Assembly (NCBI GenBank): GCA_947500005.1
Contig: CANMQJ010000009.1
Location: 1 to 64,000 of the forward strand
Direction: 5' to 3'
Length of the DNA stretch: 64,000 nucleotides
Source: an uncultured Paracoccaceae bacterium
GTDB taxonomy: Bacteria; Pseudomonadota; Alphaproteobacteria; Rhodobacterales; Rhodobacteraceae
Position 1 is the first letter of the stretch; each line of letters begins with the position of its first letter. The notes beneath the pieces are model-generated. The model was not told the DNA's origin. It made no database searches and worked only from the letters and a program-made list of their open reading frames with translations. A program made the position numbers and the translations under genes. Of the stretch, positions 43,670-51,449 are shown one piece after another.

Positions 43670-45745
43670 ATGAGCTCTCTCGATGACAAGATCAACGAAC
43701 ACTTCGCCGGCTATGTCGTCCGCAAGGACCTGGTAAAGGCGGTCAAAGGCAACGCGATCGTCCCGACCTACGTGCTCGAATACCTTCTGGGCCAATATTG
43801 TGCGACCGACGACGAGGCCTCGATCCAGAGCGGGATTGAGACGGTTAAGGACATCCTGCGCAAGCATTACGTTCATCGCAACGAAGCCGGCCTGATCCAG
43901 TCCACGATCAAGGAAAAGGGGCGATACAAGGTCATCGACCAGGTCAGCGTTGCCTTGAATGAAAAAACTGACAGCTACGAAGCGACTTTCGAAAACCTCG
44001 ACCTGAAGAAAAAGGTGGCCGTCGACAGCGGCACCGTGAAAGCCCATCCCAAACTGCTCGTTACGGGGGTCTGGTGTATTGCCGATGTTCAATACGAGTT
44101 CGCCGAAGACGCGCGTACATCCCCCTGGAGGCTGGAAACCATCAAGCCGATCCAGATCGCGAAGGTCGACTACGAGGGCTACAAGGAGGCTCGCGGGCAG
44201 TTCACGAAGGACGAATGGATCGACCTGCTCATGCAATCCATCGGCTTCAATCCCGAAGCCTTCGGACGGCGCAGCAAGCTGCTACAGCTGATGCGCCTGA
44301 TCCCTTTCGTGGAGCGCAACTACAACATCATCGAGCTTGGCCCCAAGGGCACGGGCAAGTCGCATATCTACTCCGAGTTTTCGCCCCACGGGCAGCTGAT
44401 CTCCGGTGGCGAGGTCACCATCCCGAAGCTCTTCGTGAACAATTCGAACGGGCGGATCGGCCTGGTCGGGTATTGGGACGTGGTTGCCTTCGACGAATTC
44501 GCCGGTCGCGAGAAGACCGCCAACAAGGCGCTCGTCGACATCATGAAGAACTACATGGCGAACAAGACATTCTCCCGCGGGGTTAACCCGATGGGAGCCG
44601 AGGCGAGCTTCGCCTTCGTCGGGAACACGGATCACAACGTCCCCTTCATGCTCAAGAACAGCGACCTGTTCGAAGCCCTGCCCCCACAGTTTCACGACAG
44701 CGCCTTCATCGACCGCCTGCACGCCTACCTGCCGGGCTGGGAGGTGGACGTTATCCGGGGCGAAATGTTCACCCGCGGCTACGGTTTCATCGTCGATTAC
44801 CTGGCAGAGATCCTGCGACACCTGCGGCAGGAGGATTTTTCCAACCGGCCGGATCAGCACTTCAGCATCAGCGAGAAGATCTCCACCCGGGATCGGGATG
44901 CCGTCTACAAGACGATGTCTGGCCTGCTGAAGGTGCTCTTCCCCGCCGGTGGGGAAAGCGCAGACGATGTCGAGGAGCTGCTGCAACTCGCCATGGAGAG
45001 CCGCAAGCGGGTCAAGGATCAGCTGTTCCGGATCGACGCGACCTACCCGGACGTCGACTTCTTCTACACCGGAGCCGATGGCCAGAAACAGCGGGTGCAA
45101 ACCGTTGAAGAACAGGAATTTCCCCAGTTCTATCATCGCAAGCCAGTCCGGGATCCCAAAGAGCAGTCTGCAGATGCCCACGACACCGATGGGGATGTGA
45201 TCGAAGCCGACGCGGGATCGCAGGCACCTTCATCTGAAAAAGTGGCGGCCCGACCCAAGCTCGAGGAAGGCCATTTTACCTTCGCCGAGAACCGGAAGGG
45301 CATCAGCTTCGAGAAGCTCTTCGGCCCCTACACCGATGGCGCCTCCCGGATCATCGTGACCGATCCCTACATCCGCTTCTTCTACCAGATCAAGAATATG
45401 ATGGAGTTCGTGGAAATGATCATCCGGCGTAAACGGCCGGAGGATCAGGTCTCCATTCACCTCGTGACCGGCCCGCACGACGGCGACACCCAGAAACAAC
45501 GTGACCTTCTGGACAGCATCACCGAAGCCTGCATCGGCTCTGGTGTCGATTTCACATGGGCCTTCGATACTTCTGGCACGGCCCACGCACGGGATATCGT
45601 GGCAGATACCGGCTGGAAGATCGTACTGGATCGGGGCCTCGATATTTTCCAAGCCCCGATGCGTCGGGAAGGCTTCAACCTCGGCGATCGTCTACAGGAA
45701 CACCGCATGGTGAAGGGATTCTACGTGACTTATGTCCGTCAATAG
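43670..45745 (+). CDS. brxL: BREX Lon-related protein BrxL with MIT_C-like C-terminus
   Basis: A 691-residue BrxL. The AAA ATPase core has Walker A GPKGTGKS (224-231) and VAFDEFAG as Walker B. BrxL forms a DNA-binding barrel. The C-terminus (about 544-690) does not show a Lon Ser-Lys protease motif; instead GISFEKLFGPY, VTDPYIRFFYQ, HARDIVADTGWKIVLDRGLD and FNLGDRLQEHR match the MIT_C (PLD-like, MITD1) domain pattern as I know it. A linker at about 495-543 is charged. AAGGAGCGGAC precedes the ATG. It is the last gene of the BREX operon. Confidence 0.9.
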   Translation: MSSLDDKINEHFAGYVVRKDLVKAVKGNAIVPTYVLEYLLGQYCATDDEASIQSGIETVKDILRKHYVHRNEAGLIQSTIKEKGRYKVIDQVSVALNEKTDSYEATFENLDLKKKVAVDSGTVKAHPKLLVTGVWCIADVQYEFAEDARTSPWRLETIKPIQIAKVDYEGYKEARGQFTKDEWIDLLMQSIGFNPEAFGRRSKLLQLMRLIPFVERNYNIIELGPKGTGKSHIYSEFSPHGQLISGGEVTIPKLFVNNSNGRIGLVGYWDVVAFDEFAGREKTANKALVDIMKNYMANKTFSRGVNPMGAEASFAFVGNTDHNVPFMLKNSDLFEALPPQFHDSAFIDRLHAYLPGWEVDVIRGEMFTRGYGFIVDYLAEILRHLRQEDFSNRPDQHFSISEKISTRDRDAVYKTMSGLLKVLFPAGGESADDVEELLQLAMESRKRVKDQLFRIDATYPDVDFFYTGADGQKQRVQTVEEQEFPQFYHRKPVRDPKEQSADAHDTDGDVIEADAGSQAPSSEKVAARPKLEEGHFTFAENRKGISFEKLFGPYTDGASRIIVTDPYIRFFYQIKNMMEFVEMIIRRKRPEDQVSIHLVTGPHDGDTQKQRDLLDSITEACIGSGVDFTWAFDTSGTAHARDIVADTGWKIVLDRGLDIFQAPMRREGFNLGDRLQEHRMVKGFYVTYVRQ

Positions 45746-45828
45746 AACGGCCAGCCAGCTCGTCGTCGAAGAAAGGCGCTGGATGGCTTCGGTCCCCTTG
45801 CTTGGGCGAGGATCCGTCGCCACAATCA

Positions 45829-46026
45829 TCAGACCCGGTAGTTGCCATCAACCACTTGCATAATGATCGACCGCCGCCAGCGGCTCGAACCGCCCAACTT
45901 TTGGGGCGCCGGAAACCTCCCAGCTTTGATGTCGCGGTAGATGCTTGCTTTCGAGCGGGCGAGGATTTTGCAGACTTCGGTGAGTGGCAGCAGGATGTCG
46001 TGGGGCTCGTTTTCGTGGCTCATCAT
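45829..46026 (-). CDS. AlpA-like excisionase/regulator beside tRNA-Phe
   Basis: A 65-residue protein starting MMSHENEPHDILLP (ATG at 46026 or 46023; CCGGAGAAGA upstream). The HTH LTEVCKILARSKASIYRDIKAGRFPAPQKLGG is the classic AlpA/Prophage-CP4 motif. Such genes normally lie beside an integrase in tRNA-linked islands. No integrase lies next to it here. It is convergent with brxL. Confidence 0.8.
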   Translation of the reverse strand: MMSHENEPHDILLPLTEVCKILARSKASIYRDIKAGRFPAPQKLGGSSRWRRSIIMQVVDGNYRV

Positions 46027-46133
46027 TCTTCTCCGGTTCATTGAACTGGCAAGGAAGTGGTGTCATCTTCGTCTCGGCAGAAATGCCGGTTTGAAAGAAC
46101 CTTAAGCCTATCAACCAAAACAAGGAGGGGAGT

Positions 46134-46155
46134 CTGTCGTCCCGCTGTCGTCCCG
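46134..46155. repeat. Tandem 11-bp repeat near the tRNA
   Basis: CTGTCGTCCCG occurs twice in perfect tandem (46134-46144 and 46145-46155), about 70 bp from the tRNA 3' end. It may be part of an old integration region (arm-type sites) but is too short to say. Confidence 0.5.
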
Positions 46156-46225
46156 AACCAATTCCGACGTGATCAACGGTCGTGCTGAAAACCCAAAGAA
46201 GTCAACTATTTCAGTACTTTGGAAG

Positions 46226-46300
46226 TGGTGCCCGGGGGCGGAATCGAACCACCGACACGAGGATTTTCAATCCACTGCTCTACCCCTGAGCTACCCGGGC
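46226..46300 (-). tRNA. tRNA-Phe (GAA)
   Basis: A 75-base cloverleaf on the minus strand with an encoded CCA. Acceptor GCCCGGG pairs with CCCGGGC, the D arm is GCTC/GAGC, the anticodon loop TTGAAAA gives anticodon GAA, and the T arm is GGTGG-TTCGATT-CCGCC. The anticodon stem (GTGGA/TCCTC) has one T-T mismatch. The 3' end faces the BREX island, the usual geometry for integration into a tRNA gene. Confidence 0.95.
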
Positions 46301-46380
46301 ACGGGAACGGTTTGGGCCGTTGGGTGGAGGCGTTCTAGGACCTTGGTTCGGGAGTGTCCAGAGACTTTTTTCGGAAAATT

Positions 46381-46563
46381 TCAATGGTTGCGCCGGAGGG
46401 TGGGATCCGGATCCGGCAGCAGGTCCCCGGCATCGGGTTCGTCCTCCGATGGCAGGGAATAGGAGCCCTTGAGCCAGCGCGCGAGGTCGATGTCGGCGCA
46501 GCGCTTGGAACAGAACGGGCGGAAGGCGGGGACGGTGGATTCGCCACAGATGGGACAGCTCAT
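46381..46563 (-). CDS. yacG: DNA gyrase inhibitor YacG (zinc-binding)
   Basis: A 60-residue protein. CPIC (3-6) and CSKRC (18-22) supply the four zinc ligands, followed by ADIDLARWLKGSYSLP, the YacG pattern. YacG binds GyrB and inhibits DNA gyrase. Its ATG overlaps the stop of the RNase gene by 4 bp, showing coupling. Confidence 0.92.
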   Translation of the reverse strand: MSCPICGESTVPAFRPFCSKRCADIDLARWLKGSYSLPSEDEPDAGDLLPDPDPTLRRNH

Positions 46564-47582
46564 TTCAGCAGCTCCGCGAGCGGAAGGCGCCCGCGCTTGC
46601 GTTGCAGTTCGAAATTGCCAAGCGGTGTCCACCCGGCGAGGACCGTCTCTTCGGGGTCGCTGCGGAAGGCGGCACGCAGGGCGTTCTCGAACCCGCGCCG
46701 GTCCTTCTTGGGCATGGGCGCCAGGTCCAGCGTGATCTGTCCGCCCAATCCGCGCAGGCGCAGGGCGCGCGGAAGGTGACGGGCGCAGTCGTGATTGGCC
46801 TTCAGCCCTGCGGCGAGAGAGGTGTCGCGGCCGGTGTTGACGTCGACCGCGACAAGGGCGCGGGTCGGTTCGATAAAGAGATGCCCGCCGCCAGGGAGTG
46901 CCTCCTGCGGACCACGCAGCGCGTCGAGCGTATCGAGAACCCCATGGGTTTCGAACCCGCCGGGCGTGGTCACGACCTCGGCAGGCTCGGTCCATTCGCG
47001 CCAGGCCAGCGCGTGGGGGGCGTCGCCGTCCAGAAGGGTTTCCGGTTCGGTCCCCGGATCGTCCAGAACCTGGCGCACCAGATCCAGCATCGCGGCGATA
47101 TCACCGGCGATCTCGTCGGGATCCGCCTCGACACAGCTTGATCGCAGGATCAGCCCGTGGGGTGAGTCATCCATCGCCTCATGTGCGATTTCCAGCAGGG
47201 CATCGCGCAGATCGTCGTCTCGGATGCTGCGCGAGATGTTGAGGCCGGGCGCATCGGGTGTGACGATGGCAAACCGGCTCTTGAACAGGAGGCGGGTGGT
47301 CACCGGCAGCGCCTTGCCGGGTTCGGCATAGCCCGTCACCTGCACGAGCAGGGCCTGCCCTGGCGCAAGCCCCTTGACCTGACGCAGGAAGGCCGGGCCG
47401 TCGGGCGTGGTCAGGAACATGCCGCCCTGCCCCTTGACCGGACGGTCGGCACGGGCGCGGTAGACCGTGCCCGGCGCCGGGACATCGCCCGCGATCAGCA
47501 GGTCTTCGAGCTTGCCATCGACCATGAGCGCGGCCGCCTCACGCCCCGCGACGTGATCCAGAATGACGGTCCGTCCCTTCAT
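46560..47582 (-). CDS. Ribonuclease E/G family protein (short form)
   Basis: A 340-residue RNase E/G. The start at 47582 ([11 protein letters not shown]) is the ATGA overlap with maf; upstream extension is a shadow. The catalytic-type motifs [12 protein letters not shown] and [17 protein letters not shown] carry the two conserved acidic positions. It is shorter than E. coli RNase G (489), lacks an evident zinc-link cysteine pair and has no RNase E scaffold. Such short RNase G-like proteins are common in Rhodobacterales next to maf and yacG. Confidence 0.88.
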   Translation of the reverse strand: MKGRTVILDHVAGREAAALMVDGKLEDLLIAGDVPAPGTVYRARADRPVKGQGGMFLTTPDGPAFLRQVKGLAPGQALLVQVTGYAEPGKALPVTTRLLFKSRFAIVTPDAPGLNISRSIRDDDLRDALLEIAHEAMDDSPHGLILRSSCVEADPDEIAGDIAAMLDLVRQVLDDPGTEPETLLDGDAPHALAWREWTEPAEVVTTPGGFETHGVLDTLDALRGPQEALPGGGHLFIEPTRALVAVDVNTGRDTSLAAGLKANHDCARHLPRALRLRGLGGQITLDLAPMPKKDRRGFENALRAAFRSDPEETVLAGWTPLGNFELQRKRGRLPLAELLK

Positions 47583-48157
47583 GCAGTGGCTCCGTAAAGG
47601 GGCACGCCAGCGGCGCGCAGCAGATTGGCGGTTTCCGCAAGCGGCAGGCCCACGATACCGGTGAAGGAGCCGCTGATCCATGGGATGAAGGCACCGGCCG
47701 GACCCTGTATCGCATAGCCCCCGGCCTTGCCCTGCCAGTCGCCGCTGTCGAGATAGACGGTCAACTCCTCCTCGCCCAGCCGCTTCATGCGAACCTGGCT
47801 TTCGACGTCCTTTTCCCAGATCCGGTCGCCGCGCCGCAGTGCCACGGCGGTAACGACTTGGTGACGACGGCCCGAAAGGGCGCGGAGGAACTGCTTGGCC
47901 TCGGCCCTGTCGGCGGGTTTTCCCAGGATACGGCGCCCCAGCGCGACGGTCGTGTCAGCGCACAGCACGACGTCATCCGCCGCGGCATCGACCGCCGCGA
48001 CCTTCTCACGGGCGATACGCGCGCAATAGGGACGCGGCAATTCGGTCCGGCGCGGAGTCTCGTCGATGTCAGGGGGACGCACGGCATCCGGGATCACGCC
48101 AAGCTGAGCCAGCAGGTCCAGCCGTCGCGGGCTGCCCGATCCGAGGATGAACGCCAT
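47579..48157 (-). CDS. maf: Maf-family nucleotide pyrophosphatase
   Basis: A 192-residue Maf/HAM1-like protein. The N-terminal [12 protein letters not shown] is the signature, and [16 protein letters not shown] contains the conserved Asp and Lys region. Maf enzymes hydrolyse non-canonical or modified nucleoside triphosphates and link to septum formation control. It overlaps the RNase gene by 4 bp and lies 11 bp after infA, an alphaproteobacterial order. Confidence 0.92.
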   Translation of the reverse strand: MAFILGSGSPRRLDLLAQLGVIPDAVRPPDIDETPRRTELPRPYCARIAREKVAAVDAAADDVVLCADTTVALGRRILGKPADRAEAKQFLRALSGRRHQVVTAVALRRGDRIWEKDVESQVRMKRLGEEELTVYLDSGDWQGKAGGYAIQGPAGAFIPWISGSFTGIVGLPLAETANLLRAAGVPLYGATA

Positions 48158-48168
48158 TGGAACGGGCG

Positions 48169-48387
48169 TTACTTGAAGCGGTAGTTGATCCGACCCTTGG
48201 TCAGATCGTAGGGGGTCATTTCCACCTGGACGCGGTCGCCTGCCAGAACACGGATGCGGTTCTTGCGCATCTTTCCTGCCGTATGTGCGATGATCTCATG
48301 GCCGTTTTCCAGCTCGACCCGAAACGTCGCATTGGGCAGGAGTTCCTTCACGACACCAGGAAATTCGAGCGTATCTTCCTTGGCCAT
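48169..48387 (-). CDS. infA: Translation initiation factor IF-1
   Basis: A 72-residue S1/OB-fold protein, [20 protein letters not shown] at the start, ending GRINYRFK. Length and sequence are typical of IF-1, which sits in the ribosomal A site during initiation. First gene of the infA-maf-RNase-yacG operon. Confidence 0.98.
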   Translation of the reverse strand: MAKEDTLEFPGVVKELLPNATFRVELENGHEIIAHTAGKMRKNRIRVLAGDRVQVEMTPYDLTKGRINYRFK

Positions 48388-48470
48388 GTTGTCTCCATTG
48401 TTGTTTTGCCTGCCAAACCGCAGACCGTGCGCTTAAATGGTCCCGTTTTCCTCTTTTTTCAAGGGTCCAA

Positions 48471-49349
48471 TCAGCGCAGGTCGCTGTTTGTTACGGATTC
48501 GCTGCGCCCGTCCTGCTCGGCCCAGTGGCGACGGTTGAGCACGACACCATCCGCGCGCACATCAGCAATGGTTTCGAGGTCGATTTCGGCATAGGTCCAG
48601 CCGGGCTGGTTCAATTCACCCTCGGCCAGCACGCCCGTTTCGGGGAACCCGCGGTCGGGCGGCCCGAAGACGCCGCCGCATCCCACGTTGCGATCCACCG
48701 ATTCGGACCAGTCGTAGTTGCCTACGATCGAGGACATGACTGTCACGCATTGGTTTTCCAGCGCCCGGGCCATCGCGCCGATACGGACCCGGGAATAACC
48801 TGCCAGCGCCTCCGTGCAGGAGGGGACGAGGATCAGATCCGCCTCGCACAGCGCACGGCCCAGCAGGGGAAACTCGCTGTCATAACATATGAGCACCCCG
48901 ATACGGCCCAGCGCGGTGTCGAAAAGCTTCAGCGGGCCGCCGGGCGCGATAAGCCAGTCCTCACGCTCGAACCGGGTCATGATCTGCTTGTCCTGGTGGT
49001 CGCGCCCGCCCTGCGGAGCATAAAGCTCGGCCCGGTTCACCGGCCGCCCTTCCGGCATCGCGACAGGGCCCGAGGCGCCGAGGATATGCACATTGTATTC
49101 CGCGGCTAACCGCCCGTGTACCGCGGCGGCGTCTTCCATCCGGTCGCTCACGGCGTGAAGCGAGCCTTCAAGGTCCAGCGCTGCCTCGCGGCCTGCAAGC
49201 GTCGACAGCTCCATGGCCGCATATTCGGGAAAGACAAGCAACTCGGCCCCCTGCCCCGCGGCCTCGGAAACCCATCGGGCCAGTTTGTCCTCGTATTGCG
49301 CCCAACTGTCCAGCCAGTCGAGCGAATAGGCGGAGGTGGCGATTTTCAT
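48471..49349 (-). CDS. Carbon-nitrogen hydrolase (nitrilase superfamily)
   Basis: A 292-residue amidohydrolase. The Glu-Lys-Cys triad is visible: Glu in LLVFPEYA, Lys in DKQIMTRFE, and Cys in LICYDSEFPLLGR. It probably hydrolyses an amide or N-carbamoyl substrate; the specific substrate is unknown. It stands upstream of infA on the same strand with an 83-bp gap containing no clear terminator, and 31 bp after the acetyltransferase region. Confidence 0.88.
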   Translation of the reverse strand: MKIATSAYSLDWLDSWAQYEDKLARWVSEAAGQGAELLVFPEYAAMELSTLAGREAALDLEGSLHAVSDRMEDAAAVHGRLAAEYNVHILGASGPVAMPEGRPVNRAELYAPQGGRDHQDKQIMTRFEREDWLIAPGGPLKLFDTALGRIGVLICYDSEFPLLGRALCEADLILVPSCTEALAGYSRVRIGAMARALENQCVTVMSSIVGNYDWSESVDRNVGCGGVFGPPDRGFPETGVLAEGELNQPGWTYAEIDLETIADVRADGVVLNRRHWAEQDGRSESVTNSDLR

Positions 49350-49380
49350 GGTGCAGTCTCCTGGTTCGGCATGGATCGGA

Positions 49381-49974
49381 TCAAAGATCGCGTATCCAGA
49401 ATTGCAAGGGTTTGCGACTTTCGCACTCTTCGCCCAGATCCTTCCAGGCGAAATGCGCGACCACGCCTTCCAGCGGCGCGTATCCGCGCGCGCGCCAGAA
49501 CGGATCGAGCGGCGCGTGGCCCTCGGGCCGCATCGGGTGATCGCTGGGCCGCATCACGGCGCAGAAGGCGGATTTGGTGAAGCCCAGTTGGCGCGCATGA
49601 CGCTCGCGCAGGTCAAAGAACCTGTGCCCCACGCCCTGCCCGCGATAACCGGGCAGCAGCACCGATTCGGCACAATAGAAGATCTCGCGCAGGTCGAGCC
49701 CGGTGCCCTCGAAAGCCGCCGCGAAATCGTCGGCATGATCGGCAAGCGGCGTGCCTGTCGAGGCGCCGACCAGCCTGTCTCCGTCGAAAGCACCGACCAC
49801 GATGGCCCCTTCGCTGTCGCGATAGGATTGCAGGTAGTCGCGCTCATAGGCCAGATCCCCGTCATAGAGATATGGCCAGGCGCGAAACACCTCGATCCTC
49901 AGCCTTGCGACATCCTCCAGCGCGGCCTCGAGTTCCGCACCGGTCAGTGCCCGGACCGAACCGATCTCAGCCAT
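49381..49974 (-). CDS. GNAT-family N-acetyltransferase
   Basis: A 197-residue protein with the GNAT acetyl-CoA loop in VLLPGYRGQGVGHRFFD (the RGQGVG motif), at about 110-126. The substrate is not predictable. Its start overlaps the end of the NTF2-like gene by 8 bp, so it is part of the same operon. Confidence 0.8.
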   Translation of the reverse strand: MAEIGSVRALTGAELEAALEDVARLRIEVFRAWPYLYDGDLAYERDYLQSYRDSEGAIVVGAFDGDRLVGASTGTPLADHADDFAAAFEGTGLDLREIFYCAESVLLPGYRGQGVGHRFFDLRERHARQLGFTKSAFCAVMRPSDHPMRPEGHAPLDPFWRARGYAPLEGVVAHFAWKDLGEECESRKPLQFWIRDL

Positions 49975-50365
49975 CCGAGACCTGCTTCACCCAGTCGGCA
50001 AGGTTGTAATAGGTGGTGACGCGGGTGATCTTGCCGTCCGCGAGATCGAAGAAGGAGCCTGCCGGCAGGCGATAGCTCTGGCCGCGCGCCTCGGGCAACC
50101 CCTCGTCGGTTTCGAGATAGGTGCCGTTCACGACATATTCCGCGGCCGCGCGGGTGCCGCCCTCGGCCTCGAACACGACCATGTCGGTCAGTTCCTCGCG
50201 ATAGCACCGGCTCATGTGGTCGCAGAACGCGGCGAATTTCTCCTTTCCGCGACGGATCTGCCCCTCGTTCACGTGGTGCGCCACATCCTCGGACAGGCAG
50301 TCCAGCATCCCTTGTACATCGCCCGCATTGAAGGCGGAGAAATAGCGTCTTACGGTCTCGCTCAT
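49967..50365 (-). CDS. NTF2/SnoaL-like protein
   Basis: A 132-residue single-domain protein with the NTF2-like cone fold pattern: YFSAFNAGDVQGMLDCLSEDVAHHV at the start and FFDLADGKITRVTTYYN near the end. Such proteins act as isomerases, cyclases or ligand binders; this one cannot be assigned. It overlaps both neighbouring genes by a few bases, showing a tight operon. Confidence 0.75.
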   Translation of the reverse strand: MSETVRRYFSAFNAGDVQGMLDCLSEDVAHHVNEGQIRRGKEKFAAFCDHMSRCYREELTDMVVFEAEGGTRAAAEYVVNGTYLETDEGLPEARGQSYRLPAGSFFDLADGKITRVTTYYNLADWVKQVSDG

Positions 50366-50820
50366 TGGTTTTCCCTCGGTTCACCCCAGCGTGCCTTGAG
50401 ATGCTTGATGATCTGGTCACGCGTCTGTCGGTAGTGCTGTATCTTCTCTTCCCGTGTCTCGCCCAGCCCGGTAGGGTCCATTATTGGCCAATAATCGACA
50501 TCGAGATAAAAAAACCGCGTGAGTTCGAGCGCCCGCCGCTGGCTTGCCGGGGACAGGGCCACCACCAGATCGAAAGAGCTCAGATCGTCGCCCCATTGCT
50601 CCATCTCGTCGAACGATCGCGAGCGGTGGCGGTCCAGCTCCACGTCGATCTCCTTGCAGACGGCGATGCAGAACCCGTCGATCTCCATGTCGTTGCGTAC
50701 ACCCACCGACTGCACATAGGTGTCGGCGCCGTAGAATTTCTTCATGATGCCTTCGGCCATGGGGGAGCGCACCGCGTTGTGGTCGCAGCAGAACAGGACC
50801 GACTGCGGCAGCGGCTCCAC
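50362..50820 (-). CDS. Low-molecular-weight phosphatase-like protein
   Basis: A 152-residue protein of the LMW protein-tyrosine-phosphatase/arsenate-reductase fold. The P-loop CX5R is seen as CDHNAVRS near residue 12. The general acid loop near IMDPTGLGETREEKIQHY is present. It could act on phosphotyrosine or arsenate; no ars genes are near, so phosphatase is favoured. Confidence 0.8.
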   Translation of the reverse strand: MEPLPQSVLFCCDHNAVRSPMAEGIMKKFYGADTYVQSVGVRNDMEIDGFCIAVCKEIDVELDRHRSRSFDEMEQWGDDLSSFDLVVALSPASQRRALELTRFFYLDVDYWPIMDPTGLGETREEKIQHYRQTRDQIIKHLKARWGEPRENQ

Positions 50821-50823
50821 GCC

Positions 50824-51303
50824 TCAGCCTCCGAAATGCAGGACGCAAATCAGCGTGAAAAGGCGACGCGCGGTGTCCTCGTCGACCTCGGCCTTGCCCT
50901 CCAGCCGCTCGCGCAGGACGCGGCTGCCTTCGTTGTGGATGCCGCGCCGTGCCATGTCGATGGTCTCGATCTGGCTGGGCGGCAAGGTCTTGACCGCGTT
51001 GAAATAGCTTTCGCAGATCTGGAAGTAGTCCTTGACCACCTGCCGGAAGGGCCCGAGCGAGAGATGGAACTCGGCCGCAAGCTGGTCATCCTGGGTGCGG
51101 ATATCGAAGACCAGCCGCTTTTCGCGGATCGACAGCGTGACGCTGTAGGGGCCTTCGGGCACCGCCCGGCCATCGCGCGAGGGCAGGGAGAAGCTGTTCT
51201 CCTCCAGCAGGTCGTAGATCGCGACGCGCCGCTCCTGCTCGATCTCCGGGGTCGGAGCCGGCAGGTTGCGGTCGTCGAGCTCAATATGGCTGATGCGGCT
51301 CAT
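50824..51303 (-). CDS. UPF0262 family protein
   Basis: A 159-residue protein of the UPF0262 family, found in alphaproteobacteria (DLRIEFDIR-like segments such as KRLVFDIRTQDD; GIHNEGSRVLRERLEGK). No function is known. It is 3 bp before the LMW phosphatase gene and is conserved with it in Rhodobacterales. Confidence 0.85.
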   Translation of the reverse strand: MSRISHIELDDRNLPAPTPEIEQERRVAIYDLLEENSFSLPSRDGRAVPEGPYSVTLSIREKRLVFDIRTQDDQLAAEFHLSLGPFRQVVKDYFQICESYFNAVKTLPPSQIETIDMARRGIHNEGSRVLRERLEGKAEVDEDTARRLFTLICVLHFGG

Positions 51304-51449
51304 GGGTCTTGATACTCGATGCCAGTCTGTCCGGCCAAGACCTATACCAGGCCGGGAGCCGGGGCAACGCGCCCCGGCCCTTCATCTCTTCGGAAATACT
51401 CCGGGGGGAATTGGCGCGCAGCGCCAAGGGGGGCAGAGCCCCCCGCCCC

